Source: an uncultured Lachnospiraceae bacterium (lineage in GTDB: Bacteria; Bacillota; Clostridia; Lachnospirales; Lachnospiraceae). From it: DNA of 29,598 nt. Within the stretch, counting starts at the first letter, position 1, and the number at the start of each line of letters is the position of its first letter. Shown piece after piece: positions 23,640-29,598 of the stretch. The stretch is taken from NCBI GenBank assembly GCA_947177515.1, contig CAMWUU010000003.1, positions 1 to 29,598 on the forward strand. Reading direction: 5' to 3'. The notes beneath the pieces are model-generated. The model searched no databases. It was given only the letters and a program-made list of their open reading frames with translations, and was not told the origin of the DNA. The translations under genes and the position numbers were made by a program.

Positions 23640-25199
23640 TTAAAACTGTTCAAACTCCCGATTCATATGCAGAATCTTACCATCCTTTACTTCCAGTATA
23701 TCGGTTGCAACCTTACGGATAAATTCTTTATCGTGGGATACAAAAACCAGCGTCCCCCCATACTCACAAAACATAGACTCAAGTGCCTCAATGGAGGGGA
23801 TATCAAGGAAGTTGGTTGGTTCATCAAGGACTAGGAGATTGACCTGTGAAACAAACAGCTTTGCAAATGCAAGCTTGATACGTTCCCCGCCGGAAAGAAT
23901 ACCGGCGGGCTTTTTCATATCATCCTCAAAAAAGAGCAGGCGCGAAAGCACTGTGCGGGCAATGGATTCCCTCTGGACACTGACCTCCATCACATTACCC
24001 AAAACGGTTTTCATATAATCAATGGTGGTCAGGTTTTGCTCTAACAGCCCAATCTTTGCCTTCGGTACAACATAGACCTCCCCCGGTGCAAGTTTCCCGC
24101 AAATCAAGTGCAATAAAGTGGTCTTTCCTGCCCCATTATCCCCAATAATGGCAACACGGCTATGGTTAGCAATATTAAACGTTGCATCCTGGAAAATTAC
24201 AGATCCATCCCCGTAAGCAAAGGAAAAATTCTCCCCATGGATTACAATCTTGTTTTCCGGCGGATCGGTAAGCCGGAAATCTGGACGGATTTTGGGCAGT
24301 TCGCGCGGTTTTTCCTTTACCTCCATCGCCAAAATACGCTGCTGTACATTAGCCGCCGCCTTCTCCATCTTGCGCGCCTTCGCATCCTTTGGGTGGTGTG
24401 AGAGGAAATTGCGCAGCCCTGCCTCACGCGGTGACATATTGCGCGGGCGCTTCTCAATCTGCTTCGCATGTTCCTTCTTTTCCCGGAAGACCTTTTCTAG
24501 GCGGCGCTTTTCTGCGGTATAAAGCTCATATTCCGTCCACTGCCTTGCGACGGCAGCCTGCTTCTGCTCCACATAGTCATCATAATTCCCATCATAACTC
24601 GTTAGCCTGCCCTGCTCGAGTGCAAGAATGCGCGTACACAGCGAATTCAAAAGCGCACGGTCATGGCTGATTAATACCATTGTTTCAATAGCCCCCAGCT
24701 TGCGTTTTAAAACTTCTATCCCCTTACAGTCAAGATTCGCAGTCGGCTCATCCAGAAAAACCAACGGTCTGTCGTTAGAAAAAACCTCAGCTAGGCGCAG
24801 ACGGGTTTCCTCGCCGCCACTAACATTTTCCGCCCAGACCTTGTCCTTAATATGAAGGTCGCTCAGCACTTTCCCATCCAGGCAGTAACGATCCAATTCC
24901 ATATTTTTGCACTGTATCAAATCCCCCATCCCGCAATCCTGCCCGAGTGCTTTATCGCCTCCACCCTGCTTCGCAAACTGCCTGAAAAAAAACGGTTGAC
25001 AAAAAGATTTTACGGTGCCACAATCCGGTGAAAGCTCCCCGGAAAGAATACGCAGCAATGTAGTCTTCCCCGCGCCGTTTACTCCAACCAGCCCGATTTT
25101 TTCCCCCTCGTAAATACTCAGCCGGTCGATATGAAAAATCTCCCTGTCACCGAATTTCATTTTAATATTTTCTGCCCTGATATATTGTCTTTCTGACAT
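23640..25199 (-). CDS. ABC-F family ribosomal-protection-like ATPase
   Basis: This 519-residue soluble protein has two ABC domains and no membrane segment. The first has Walker A G-V-N-G-A-G-K-T-T (39-47), signature V-S-G-G-E (126-130) and Walker B L-V-F-L-D-E-P-T (146-153). The second has G-D-N-G-A-G-K-T-T (353-361), L-S-G-G-E (435-439) and L-V-L-D-E-P-T-N (456-463). The charged linker (about 205-295), with R-P-R-N-M-S-P-R-E-A, is typical of antibiotic-resistance ABC-F proteins of the Lsa/Vga/CplR type, which dislodge lincosamides, pleuromutilins or streptogramin A from the ribosome. Which drugs are concerned cannot be read from sequence. The ATG follows GGGAGGG, which a hairpin can mask. 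A long leader with attenuator features lies upstream. Confidence 0.9.
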   Translation of the reverse strand: MSERQYIRAENIKMKFGDREIFHIDRLSIYEGEKIGLVGVNGAGKTTLLRILSGELSPDCGTVKSFCQPFFFRQFAKQGGGDKALGQDCGMGDLIQCKNMELDRYCLDGKVLSDLHIKDKVWAENVSGGEETRLRLAEVFSNDRPLVFLDEPTANLDCKGIEVLKRKLGAIETMVLISHDRALLNSLCTRILALEQGRLTSYDGNYDDYVEQKQAAVARQWTEYELYTAEKRRLEKVFREKKEHAKQIEKRPRNMSPREAGLRNFLSHHPKDAKARKMEKAAANVQQRILAMEVKEKPRELPKIRPDFRLTDPPENKIVIHGENFSFAYGDGSVIFQDATFNIANHSRVAIIGDNGAGKTTLLHLICGKLAPGEVYVVPKAKIGLLEQNLTTIDYMKTVLGNVMEVSVQRESIARTVLSRLLFFEDDMKKPAGILSGGERIKLAFAKLFVSQVNLLVLDEPTNFLDIPSIEALESMFCEYGGTLVFVSHDKEFIRKVATDILEVKDGKILHMNREFEQF

Positions 25200-25206
25200 A
25201 AAATCC

Positions 25207-25228
25207 CTCCCATCACAGGAAAAGGGAG
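25207..25228 (-). promoter_or_regulatory. Hairpin masking the ABC-F ribosome binding site
   Basis: In the minus-strand RNA, CUCCC (25228-25224) can pair with GGGAG (25211-25207), which is part of the ABC-F Shine-Dalgarno sequence. The loop is 12 nt. Confidence 0.5.
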
Positions 25229-25274
25229 ATTATCCGTCAACCAACCCGCCTGCGCGTCAAACTTATAGACACAC

Positions 25275-25295
25275 AAAAAAGAAGCCGATCCCGGC
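25275..25295 (-). terminator. Short terminator-like attenuator in the ABC-F leader
   Basis: GCCG, a GGAT loop and CGGC (25284-25295) are followed on the minus strand by TTCTTTTTT. The stem is only 4 GC pairs, so it would be a weak terminator. Its 5' arm can also pair with CCGGC at 25364-25368 in the leader, a possible anti-terminator of 5 bp. Confidence 0.5.
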
Positions 25296-25315
25296 AGGAT
25301 AAATTATACCATCTA

Positions 25316-25438
25316 TTAAATAATTTCTCGGAATAGCGCGGAATTCGCGCACTTAAAAGCGTGGCCGGTCAAAATCCGATAATCCCCAAATCTCACAGGA
25401 ATTGAAATGAATTTCATACATAACAATGCAACCTCCAT
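25316..25438 (-). CDS. Candidate leader peptide of the ABC-F gene (40 codons)
   Basis: ATG at 25438 with AGGAG 10 nt upstream opens a 40-codon frame that begins MEVALLCMKF and ends at a TAA at 25316-25318, 20 bp before the terminator-like hairpin. A ribosome stalled by an antibiotic on this frame could change the leader fold. It overlaps a second small frame, and at most one may be real. Confidence 0.4.
   Translation of the reverse strand: MEVALLCMKFISIPVRFGDYRILTGHAFKCANSALFREII
25353..25421 (-). CDS. Alternative candidate leader peptide (22 codons)
   Basis: ATG at 25421 with GGAGG 10 nt upstream opens a 22-codon frame beginning MYEIHFNSCE, ending at a TAA at 25353-25355. It covers the CCGGC segment proposed to pair with the attenuator. 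Confidence 0.35.
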   Translation of the reverse strand: MYEIHFNSCEIWGLSDFDRPRF

Positions 25439-25456
25439 GTTGTGGAGGCTCCTGTG
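25394..25456 (-). promoter_or_regulatory. Three-way-junction-like RNA fold in the ABC-F leader
   Basis: Three nested pairings fit together: CACAGGA (25394-25400) with TCCTGTG (25450-25456), TGAAA (25403-25407) with TTTCA (25412-25416), and CCTCCA (25432-25437) with TGGAGG (25443-25448). The outer and third stems include the Shine-Dalgarno sequences of the two candidate leader peptides. Confidence 0.5.
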
Positions 25457-25581
25457 AAGTTACACTTTTCAGGAAATTACCAAATAATGCCTATCATTCT
25501 TCGACCACCTTTCAGAAATTTCACAGGGGATACTAAGGAATAAGTACCCGACAATAAGATGTTCCTGCCTGCGATGCTTTT

Positions 25582-25610
25582 ATGATAAAGGATGGATAGG
25601 AAAATGTCAA
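25582..25610 (-). promoter_or_regulatory. Sigma-A promoter of the ABC-F transcript
   Basis: On the minus strand a perfect TTGACA (25605-25610), a 17-bp spacer and TATCAT (25582-25587) predict a start near 25575, giving a leader of about 375 nt. It begins 11 bp after the stop codon of the upstream small gene. Confidence 0.82.
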
Positions 25611-25620
25611 GGGGGAATTT

Positions 25621-26070
25621 TTAGTTCCCCCGTTTTACTTTGCGGACAATTTCAAGCGGAAGATTTTTTAATTGTTCGAACGCCTGTTCGGTTTCTGTTT
25701 CAATCTGGTTGATTTCTTCCTTGGTAAATTGCTTTTGCTCAAATACTTCCAACAATGCTGCCCGGTAATCCCTTTTATGCTTCTTATTCAAGCTATTCCA
25801 GTTAATTTTTGAAAAACGGGCAACCATATTGTTATCCACCGAAAGTTTTTTTTGCAGGATCAGGATACTGATTACCGGATATCCCGCATACCCCTGCCAG
25901 AGTGTCGCATTGTCCGTAGAAGAATAGGTATCATCCTGCCATTCCACCTTGTAGGTTTTGGCTCCGTCCGAAGATGTAACCGTCGCGGAATTCTCCCCCA
26001 TACTGACCCGGTTATCTGCAAGTGCGGAATAAGCTTCATAAAGTTTTTCAATTGGCGGTAATTTCTGCAT
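25621..26070 (-). CDS. Hypothetical protein of unknown family
   Basis: This 149-residue protein is one I do not recognise. The start is firm: AGAGGAG lies 6 nt before the ATG. It has no signal peptide and no membrane helix. Residues 25-70 look beta-rich, with T-Y-K-V-E-W-Q-D-D-T-Y and W-Q-G-Y-A-G-Y-P-V-I-S; residues 90-149 are helical and strongly charged, ending in K-V-K-R-G-N. The composition suggests a small soluble nucleic-acid- or protein-binding protein, but that is a guess. It is read from an exact consensus promoter at 26190-26218, so it may be strongly expressed or repressed by an unseen factor. The ABC-F promoter begins just past its stop. Confidence 0.75.
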   Translation of the reverse strand: MQKLPPIEKLYEAYSALADNRVSMGENSATVTSSDGAKTYKVEWQDDTYSSTDNATLWQGYAGYPVISILILQKKLSVDNNMVARFSKINWNSLNKKHKRDYRAALLEVFEQKQFTKEEINQIETETEQAFEQLKNLPLEIVRKVKRGN

Positions 26071-26104
26071 TGTTAACTCCTCTCTTTGTCGATATTTGTT
26101 GTCT

Positions 26105-26175
26105 GAAAATCATTTTATGCCAAAAATATATTGATTTTCGGCTCAATTCCCGATAAACGGGAACCATTTTCAGCC
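26105..26175 (-). other. Hairpins in the leader of the hypothetical gene
   Basis: TTCCCG (26147-26152) pairs with CGGGAA (26158-26163), enclosed by GGCT (26140-26143) and AGCC (26172-26175). A second stem joins GAAAATCA (26105-26112) and TGATTTTC (26132-26139). They lie between the promoter and the start codon. Confidence 0.4.
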
Positions 26176-26189
26176 ACGTCCTGACAATT

Positions 26190-26218
26190 ATTATAAATAT
26201 AATTTGTAAACTTGTCAA
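26190..26218 (-). promoter_or_regulatory. Perfect consensus sigma-A promoter with flanking inverted repeat
   Basis: On the minus strand TTGACA (26213-26218), a 17-bp spacer and TATAAT (26190-26195) match the consensus at every position. TGACAA (26182-26187) and TTGTCA (26212-26217) form an inverted repeat around the promoter, a possible operator. Confidence 0.85.
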
Positions 26219-26489
26219 TCATGGATCCCAATTATCCTGCATAGGGAAAACCCGCGACATCCTCCTCCACCTATAGGAATGCGGATCTGATGGCTGCAAA
26301 GCGAACGTAAAAAATTGCATCTGACCGAAAGATTCCCACAAAATACCCTAGAATTTTCTGGCAAAGACGAACCCAATATGTTATACTGACTACAATCCAT
26401 AAACAAACCCCATATTCTCCTGCCGACTGGCCAATCCTCCTGATCAGCAGCAGATTGGGGAATGGAAAAAATAAAGGAGGCTACCTATT

Positions 26490-28475
26490 ATGGAACTAAA
26501 AATAAGCGCAACCCGCCGCGCCAAAATTCAGCCCGATATGATTGGGCTGTTCTTTGAAGATATCAATTACGCAGCGGACGGCGGTCTTTACGCTGAAATG
26601 ATTGAAAACCGCTCCTTTGAATTTGTCAGGGCGGGCGGGGATGCAAAAGATTACTATTTTGAATACGACGGACTCTACGGCTGGAATCCCTTCCCTGCGG
26701 ATGCTGCAATTACCCTGCGCACCGTCGAGGGCAGCCCACTCTCCGAAGAAAACCCACATTATCTGCGCGCCGTGGTACACCGGGCGGATGTCGGCTTTTG
26801 CAATCAGGGCTATAGTGGAATTGCCTTAAAACAGGGTATGGATTACCATATTACATTCTTTGCGCGGTGTGTTTCCTACCATGGCAGCTTCCGGGCAGAG
26901 ATAAGCAAAAACGGGAAATGCTATGCATCCACAGAAATATCCTGCGAAGACCATACGGAAGAAACTTACAATTATTTCCGTAAATATCACCTGACCCTTC
27001 ACGCCAATGAGTCCGTTACAGGGGCAGTGTTCGCACTGATTCTCACAGAACCGGGAACCATAGAATTTGACTTTATTTCCATGTTCCCAGCGGACGCTGT
27101 GGCAGGGATCTTCCGTAAAGATTTGTTTGACGCTTTAAATGATTTAAAACCAGGATTCCTTCGTTTCCCAGGTGGTTGTATTGTCGAAGGAAACACGCTT
27201 TCCAACCGTTACCGTTACAAGGATTCCCTAACCGAAGCATGGAACCGGAAAAATAACTGGAACCGCTGGGCAGTACATGAAAATAGTAACGAAAACGATT
27301 TCTGCGGAAAGTATTCACATTATAACCAGACACTCGGACTTGGGTATTATGAATATTTTCTGCTTTGTGAATTAATTGGCGCAAAAGCCCTTCCTGTGAT
27401 GAATGTCGGGTTTGCCTGCCAGTACCAGTCCACGGAACAGGTTGCAATGGACAGCCCCGAATTTAAACAGTTTGTTCAGGACGCTCTTGACCTAATTGAG
27501 TTTGCAAATGGCGGCACAGATACAAAATGGGGTGCCGTGCGGGAAAAAATGGGACATCCGGAACCGTTTGGACTTACACTTTTGGGGATTGGCAATGAGC
27601 AGTGGCAGACGGAACGGGCGGACTTTTTCGAGCGTTATACGGCATTTGAACAAGCCATCCACGACCAATATCCTTCCATCCGTCTGATTGGTTCCGCCGG
27701 ACCGGATATTACCTCCGCCCGCTACACGGCTGCATGGGATTTCTACCACAAGAATGCGGACAAAGAGAATTTCGTGTACGCGGTGGACGAACATTATTAT
27801 GTCAAGCCAGAATGGCTTTATGAGCATGTCAATTTCTACGACGATTACCCGCGCAATGTCAAAGTATTTTCCGGCGAATATGCCGCACACCCGAAAAGTG
27901 GCATGAACCGCCCGGATGCTAATACCGTGGAAGGAGCGCTTGCAGAGGCGGCCTTTTTAACCAATCTTGAACGCAATGCCGATGTTGTGGTAATGGCATC
28001 CTACGCGCCTCTTTTTGCAAGACTTGACTATACGCAGTGGTCGCCGGATATGATCTGGTTTGACGAAACAAAAGTTTATCCTACCGCCAGCTATTACGTC
28101 CAGCAACTTTATTCCTGCAATATGGGGGATGTAACGCTCGATACGAAGGAACAGGAAAAGGAAGCCGCAAAGGAAGGGCTTTATTATTCGGTCAGCTACT
28201 GTGAAAAGGAAGATAAAGTGATTGTAAAGATTGTGAATGCAAACGGGGAGGCAAAACCGCTTCGGCTTCTTCCCGATAAAGAATTCCTTTCACACAGCCA
28301 CTACCACGCGAAAGCCCTTACGGCAGCAGTGGATTGTCAAACGGAAATGGCACAATCCGGGATGGGTACGCAAAGCCGCCTGCTCCCGGAAAAAGCATCC
28401 ATATCAGATTTTGAAGGCTCGGTTACGGAGGAAATTATACTGCCGCCAAAGTCGTTTACGGTGTTACGGTTCTAA
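26490..28475 (+). CDS. Alpha-L-arabinofuranosidase, GH51 family
   Basis: This 661-residue enzyme hydrolyses terminal alpha-L-arabinofuranosyl residues from arabinan or arabinoxylan oligosaccharides. It has the GH51 N-terminal block G-L-F-F-E-D-I-N-Y-A-A-D-G-G-L-Y-A-E, an inserted beta-rich region (about 55-200, like a carbohydrate-binding module), and the (beta/alpha)8 catalytic core. The acid/base is Glu370 in G-I-G-N-E-Q-W, and the nucleophile is Glu463 in V-F-S-G-E-Y. A C-terminal beta domain follows from about 560. AAAGGAGG lies 9 nt before the ATG. No signal peptide is present, so it acts on imported oligosaccharides inside the cell. No sugar transporter or regulator is adjacent. The 270 bp upstream hold only a lone TATACT with no clear -35 box. 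Confidence 0.93.
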   Translation: MELKISATRRAKIQPDMIGLFFEDINYAADGGLYAEMIENRSFEFVRAGGDAKDYYFEYDGLYGWNPFPADAAITLRTVEGSPLSEENPHYLRAVVHRADVGFCNQGYSGIALKQGMDYHITFFARCVSYHGSFRAEISKNGKCYASTEISCEDHTEETYNYFRKYHLTLHANESVTGAVFALILTEPGTIEFDFISMFPADAVAGIFRKDLFDALNDLKPGFLRFPGGCIVEGNTLSNRYRYKDSLTEAWNRKNNWNRWAVHENSNENDFCGKYSHYNQTLGLGYYEYFLLCELIGAKALPVMNVGFACQYQSTEQVAMDSPEFKQFVQDALDLIEFANGGTDTKWGAVREKMGHPEPFGLTLLGIGNEQWQTERADFFERYTAFEQAIHDQYPSIRLIGSAGPDITSARYTAAWDFYHKNADKENFVYAVDEHYYVKPEWLYEHVNFYDDYPRNVKVFSGEYAAHPKSGMNRPDANTVEGALAEAAFLTNLERNADVVVMASYAPLFARLDYTQWSPDMIWFDETKVYPTASYYVQQLYSCNMGDVTLDTKEQEKEAAKEGLYYSVSYCEKEDKVIVKIVNANGEAKPLRLLPDKEFLSHSHYHAKALTAAVDCQTEMAQSGMGTQSRLLPEKASISDFEGSVTEEIILPPKSFTVLRF

Positions 28476-28886
28476 TGTGTGTTATCTGCCCACCTTTGGA
28501 TGTAATAAGCCTGGAAATAATGCTTATACTAGGTAAGAAGCTAGAAACTGTAAACAAGGAATAGATCGCCAGAACTATACTATTCCGAATCAAAAATCAA
28601 AGGACAGGCATTTTGGAAATGTGCATAACAGGCTATGTAATTATGGATAACGCTATTCACAATTTTAAAAGACAGCCAGTTATACACATTTCCACAAATG
28701 ACAGCTACTATGGAATCCCTCGCGGAATGGTGAAAACATACATATATTCCTATATTTTGTCAAATTCTGTTTGGAACTATACTATCAGTGGAGGCAAAAA
28801 GCCCCGTTTTATCCAACTCTACCGTTGGTAGGTGTTCATTTTTATGCCGGGTTTCTATAATTTACCGCAAACAGGAGGGCTGAATA
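28476..28886. other. Intergenic region with a repeated promoter-like motif
   Basis: No credible gene is seen. GAACTATACTAT occurs twice, at 28572-28583 and 28774-28785, both containing a -10-like TATACT. ATAAGC and GCTTAT form a small hairpin near 28507-28530 without a U-tract. Near 28815-28836, CCAAC...GTTGG and CTACC...GGTAG give two alternative small hairpins ahead of the HTH-ABC gene. Confidence 0.5.
28757..28785 (+). promoter_or_regulatory. Probable promoter for the HTH-ABC fusion gene
   Basis: TTGTCA (28757-28762), a 17-bp spacer and TACTAT (28780-28785) give a moderate promoter about 100 bp upstream of the start. The overlapping TATACT at 28778-28783 would need a 15-bp spacer. Confidence 0.45.
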
Positions 28887-29598
28887 ATGAATCAAATTAA
28901 GATTGGAGCTTTTATTTCCGAACGCCGGAGGGCAAAAGGCTGGACGCAAAGTCAGTTAGCAGAAAAACTAGGGATAACTGATAAGGCTATTTCAAAATGG
29001 GAAACAGGACGGTCTATGCCGGATTTATCTTTGTTTATGCCATTATGCACTCTTTTGGACGTTAGTTTGAATGAACTATTCGCGGGTGAGTGCATTGCAG
29101 AAGAAAAGTTAAAAGAAAAAGCTGATGAGATACTTAAGGACTTGATTACAAATTGGTTAGGACAAAATAAATGGGAATCAAAAGAATACGATATCGCACT
29201 TCAAAATGTTTTGGAAGTTGAGAATGTTTCCAAACGTTATGAAACTGTTTCGTCAGGACACGAAGCAGAAAACAATTCTATATTAGCTGTAAAAAATGTA
29301 AGTTTCCAAATAGCGCATGGCAGCTTTGTTGGAATTATGGGTGCCTCCGGTTCTGGGAAAACAACATTGCTTAATTTAATAGCCACAATAGACAAGCCAA
29401 CAGGTGGAATGATACGAATCAGCGGGCAGAACATTATAGATATACCGGATGAAGCTACCGCAGAATTTCGCCGCAGACATTTAGGTTTTGTTTTCCAGGA
29501 ATACAATCTGCTTGAAACTTTAACGATCTATGAAAATATTGCGCTTGCTTTGACAATTAAAGAGGTTTCCAAAGAAAGCATTCGTCCAATGATTCAAA
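28887..29598 (+). CDS. Xre-type HTH domain fused to an ABC transporter ATP-binding domain (cut by window edge)
   Basis: The frame is open from the ATG at 28887 (AGGAGGG 7 nt upstream) to the right edge, 237 residues so far. Residues 1-66 are an Xre/Cro helix-turn-helix (W-T-Q-S-Q-L-A-E-K-L-G-I-T-D-K-A-I-S-K-W-E). Residues 70-105 are a helical linker. From about 107 an ABC ATPase begins (L-E-V-E-N-V-S-K-R-Y), with Walker A G-A-S-G-S-G-K-T-T (152-160) and Q-loop Q204 in F-V-F-Q-E-Y-N. The style is that of the MacB/BceA/LolD group, whose permeases have FtsX-type domains. Signature and Walker B motifs are beyond the edge. A single chain with both functions would be unusual; no stop or frameshift separates the two parts. 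Confidence 0.85.
   Translation, partial: MNQIKIGAFISERRRAKGWTQSQLAEKLGITDKAISKWETGRSMPDLSLFMPLCTLLDVSLNELFAGECIAEEKLKEKADEILKDLITNWLGQNKWESKEYDIALQNVLEVENVSKRYETVSSGHEAENNSILAVKNVSFQIAHGSFVGIMGASGSGKTTLLNLIATIDKPTGGMIRISGQNIIDIPDEATAEFRRRHLGFVFQEYNLLETLTIYENIALALTIKEVSKESIRPMIQ

Noticed and set aside
25303..25311. TGGTATAAT as an extended -10 promoter for the ABC-F gene
   Set aside because: No -35 box is present and a much better promoter lies at 25582-25610. Initiation here would begin within the terminator-like hairpin. It remains possible as a minor promoter.
26370..26400. TATACT box as a promoter for the arabinofuranosidase
   Set aside because: No acceptable -35 box at 16-18 bp; not strong enough to list as a feature.
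28613..28831. 72-codon frame between the GH51 and HTH-ABC genes
   Set aside because: No proper ribosome binding site, it overlaps the likely promoter of the next gene, and its product has no recognisable pattern.
1..29598. CRISPR array, tRNA, rRNA or insertion sequence
   Set aside because: No regularly spaced repeats, tRNA cloverleaf, rRNA sequence or transposase was recognised anywhere in the window.

Overview
The window looks like a chromosome segment from a Gram-positive, spore-forming Clostridia member, most likely Lachnospiraceae. The signs are strong AAGGAGG-type ribosome binding sites, good sigma-A promoters (TTGACA or TTGCAA, then 16-18 bp, then TATAAT-like), a spore-maturation gene (spmB), an ABC-F antibiotic-resistance type gene and an intracellular GH51 arabinofuranosidase. 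Most genes are on the minus strand. There are no rRNA or tRNA genes, insertion sequences or CRISPR arrays.

Region 1 (1-8331, minus): a seven-gene run from a promoter at 8302-8331. In transcription order it encodes a DUF5682 protein, an Imm5-like/zinc-ribbon/L7-L12-like fusion, a small protein, a formylglycine-synthase-fold protein, another small protein, a VWA protein with an intact MIDAS site and a SWIM zinc-finger protein cut by the left edge. DUF5682, VWA and SWIM genes usually travel with a MoxR-type AAA+ ATPase. None is visible here, so it may lie past the edge.

Region 2 (8360-11114): a GNAT acetyltransferase, a MerR-methyltransferase fusion with a textbook MerR operator in its own promoter, and a convergent VTT-domain membrane protein.

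Region 3 (11151-15764, minus): a compact four-gene operon with its own promoter: a HEPN-like protein, a ParA/MinD-like ATPase with a KGGMGRTT P-loop, a second P-loop ATPase that starts in an ATGA overlap, and a cytoplasmic beta-sandwich protein. It sits directly after another operon's terminator, looks more A+T-rich than its flanks, and is the best candidate for an undescribed (possibly defence or signalling) system.

Region 4 (15791-21091, minus): a two-component system followed by a three-gene ABC exporter, with a tandem response-regulator-like site upstream and a strong terminator at the end. spmB follows upstream, without spmA.

Region 5 (21947-26218): a PIN/NYN-like protein with a structured RNA leader, an ABC-F protein behind an attenuator-like leader with two small ORFs, and a small unknown protein from a perfect consensus promoter.

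Region 6 (26490-29598, plus): a GH51 alpha-L-arabinofuranosidase, a 411-nt spacer with a repeated promoter-like motif, and a protein with an Xre-type HTH fused to an ABC ATPase, cut by the right edge.

Functions were assigned from motifs recognised by eye; no database search was run.
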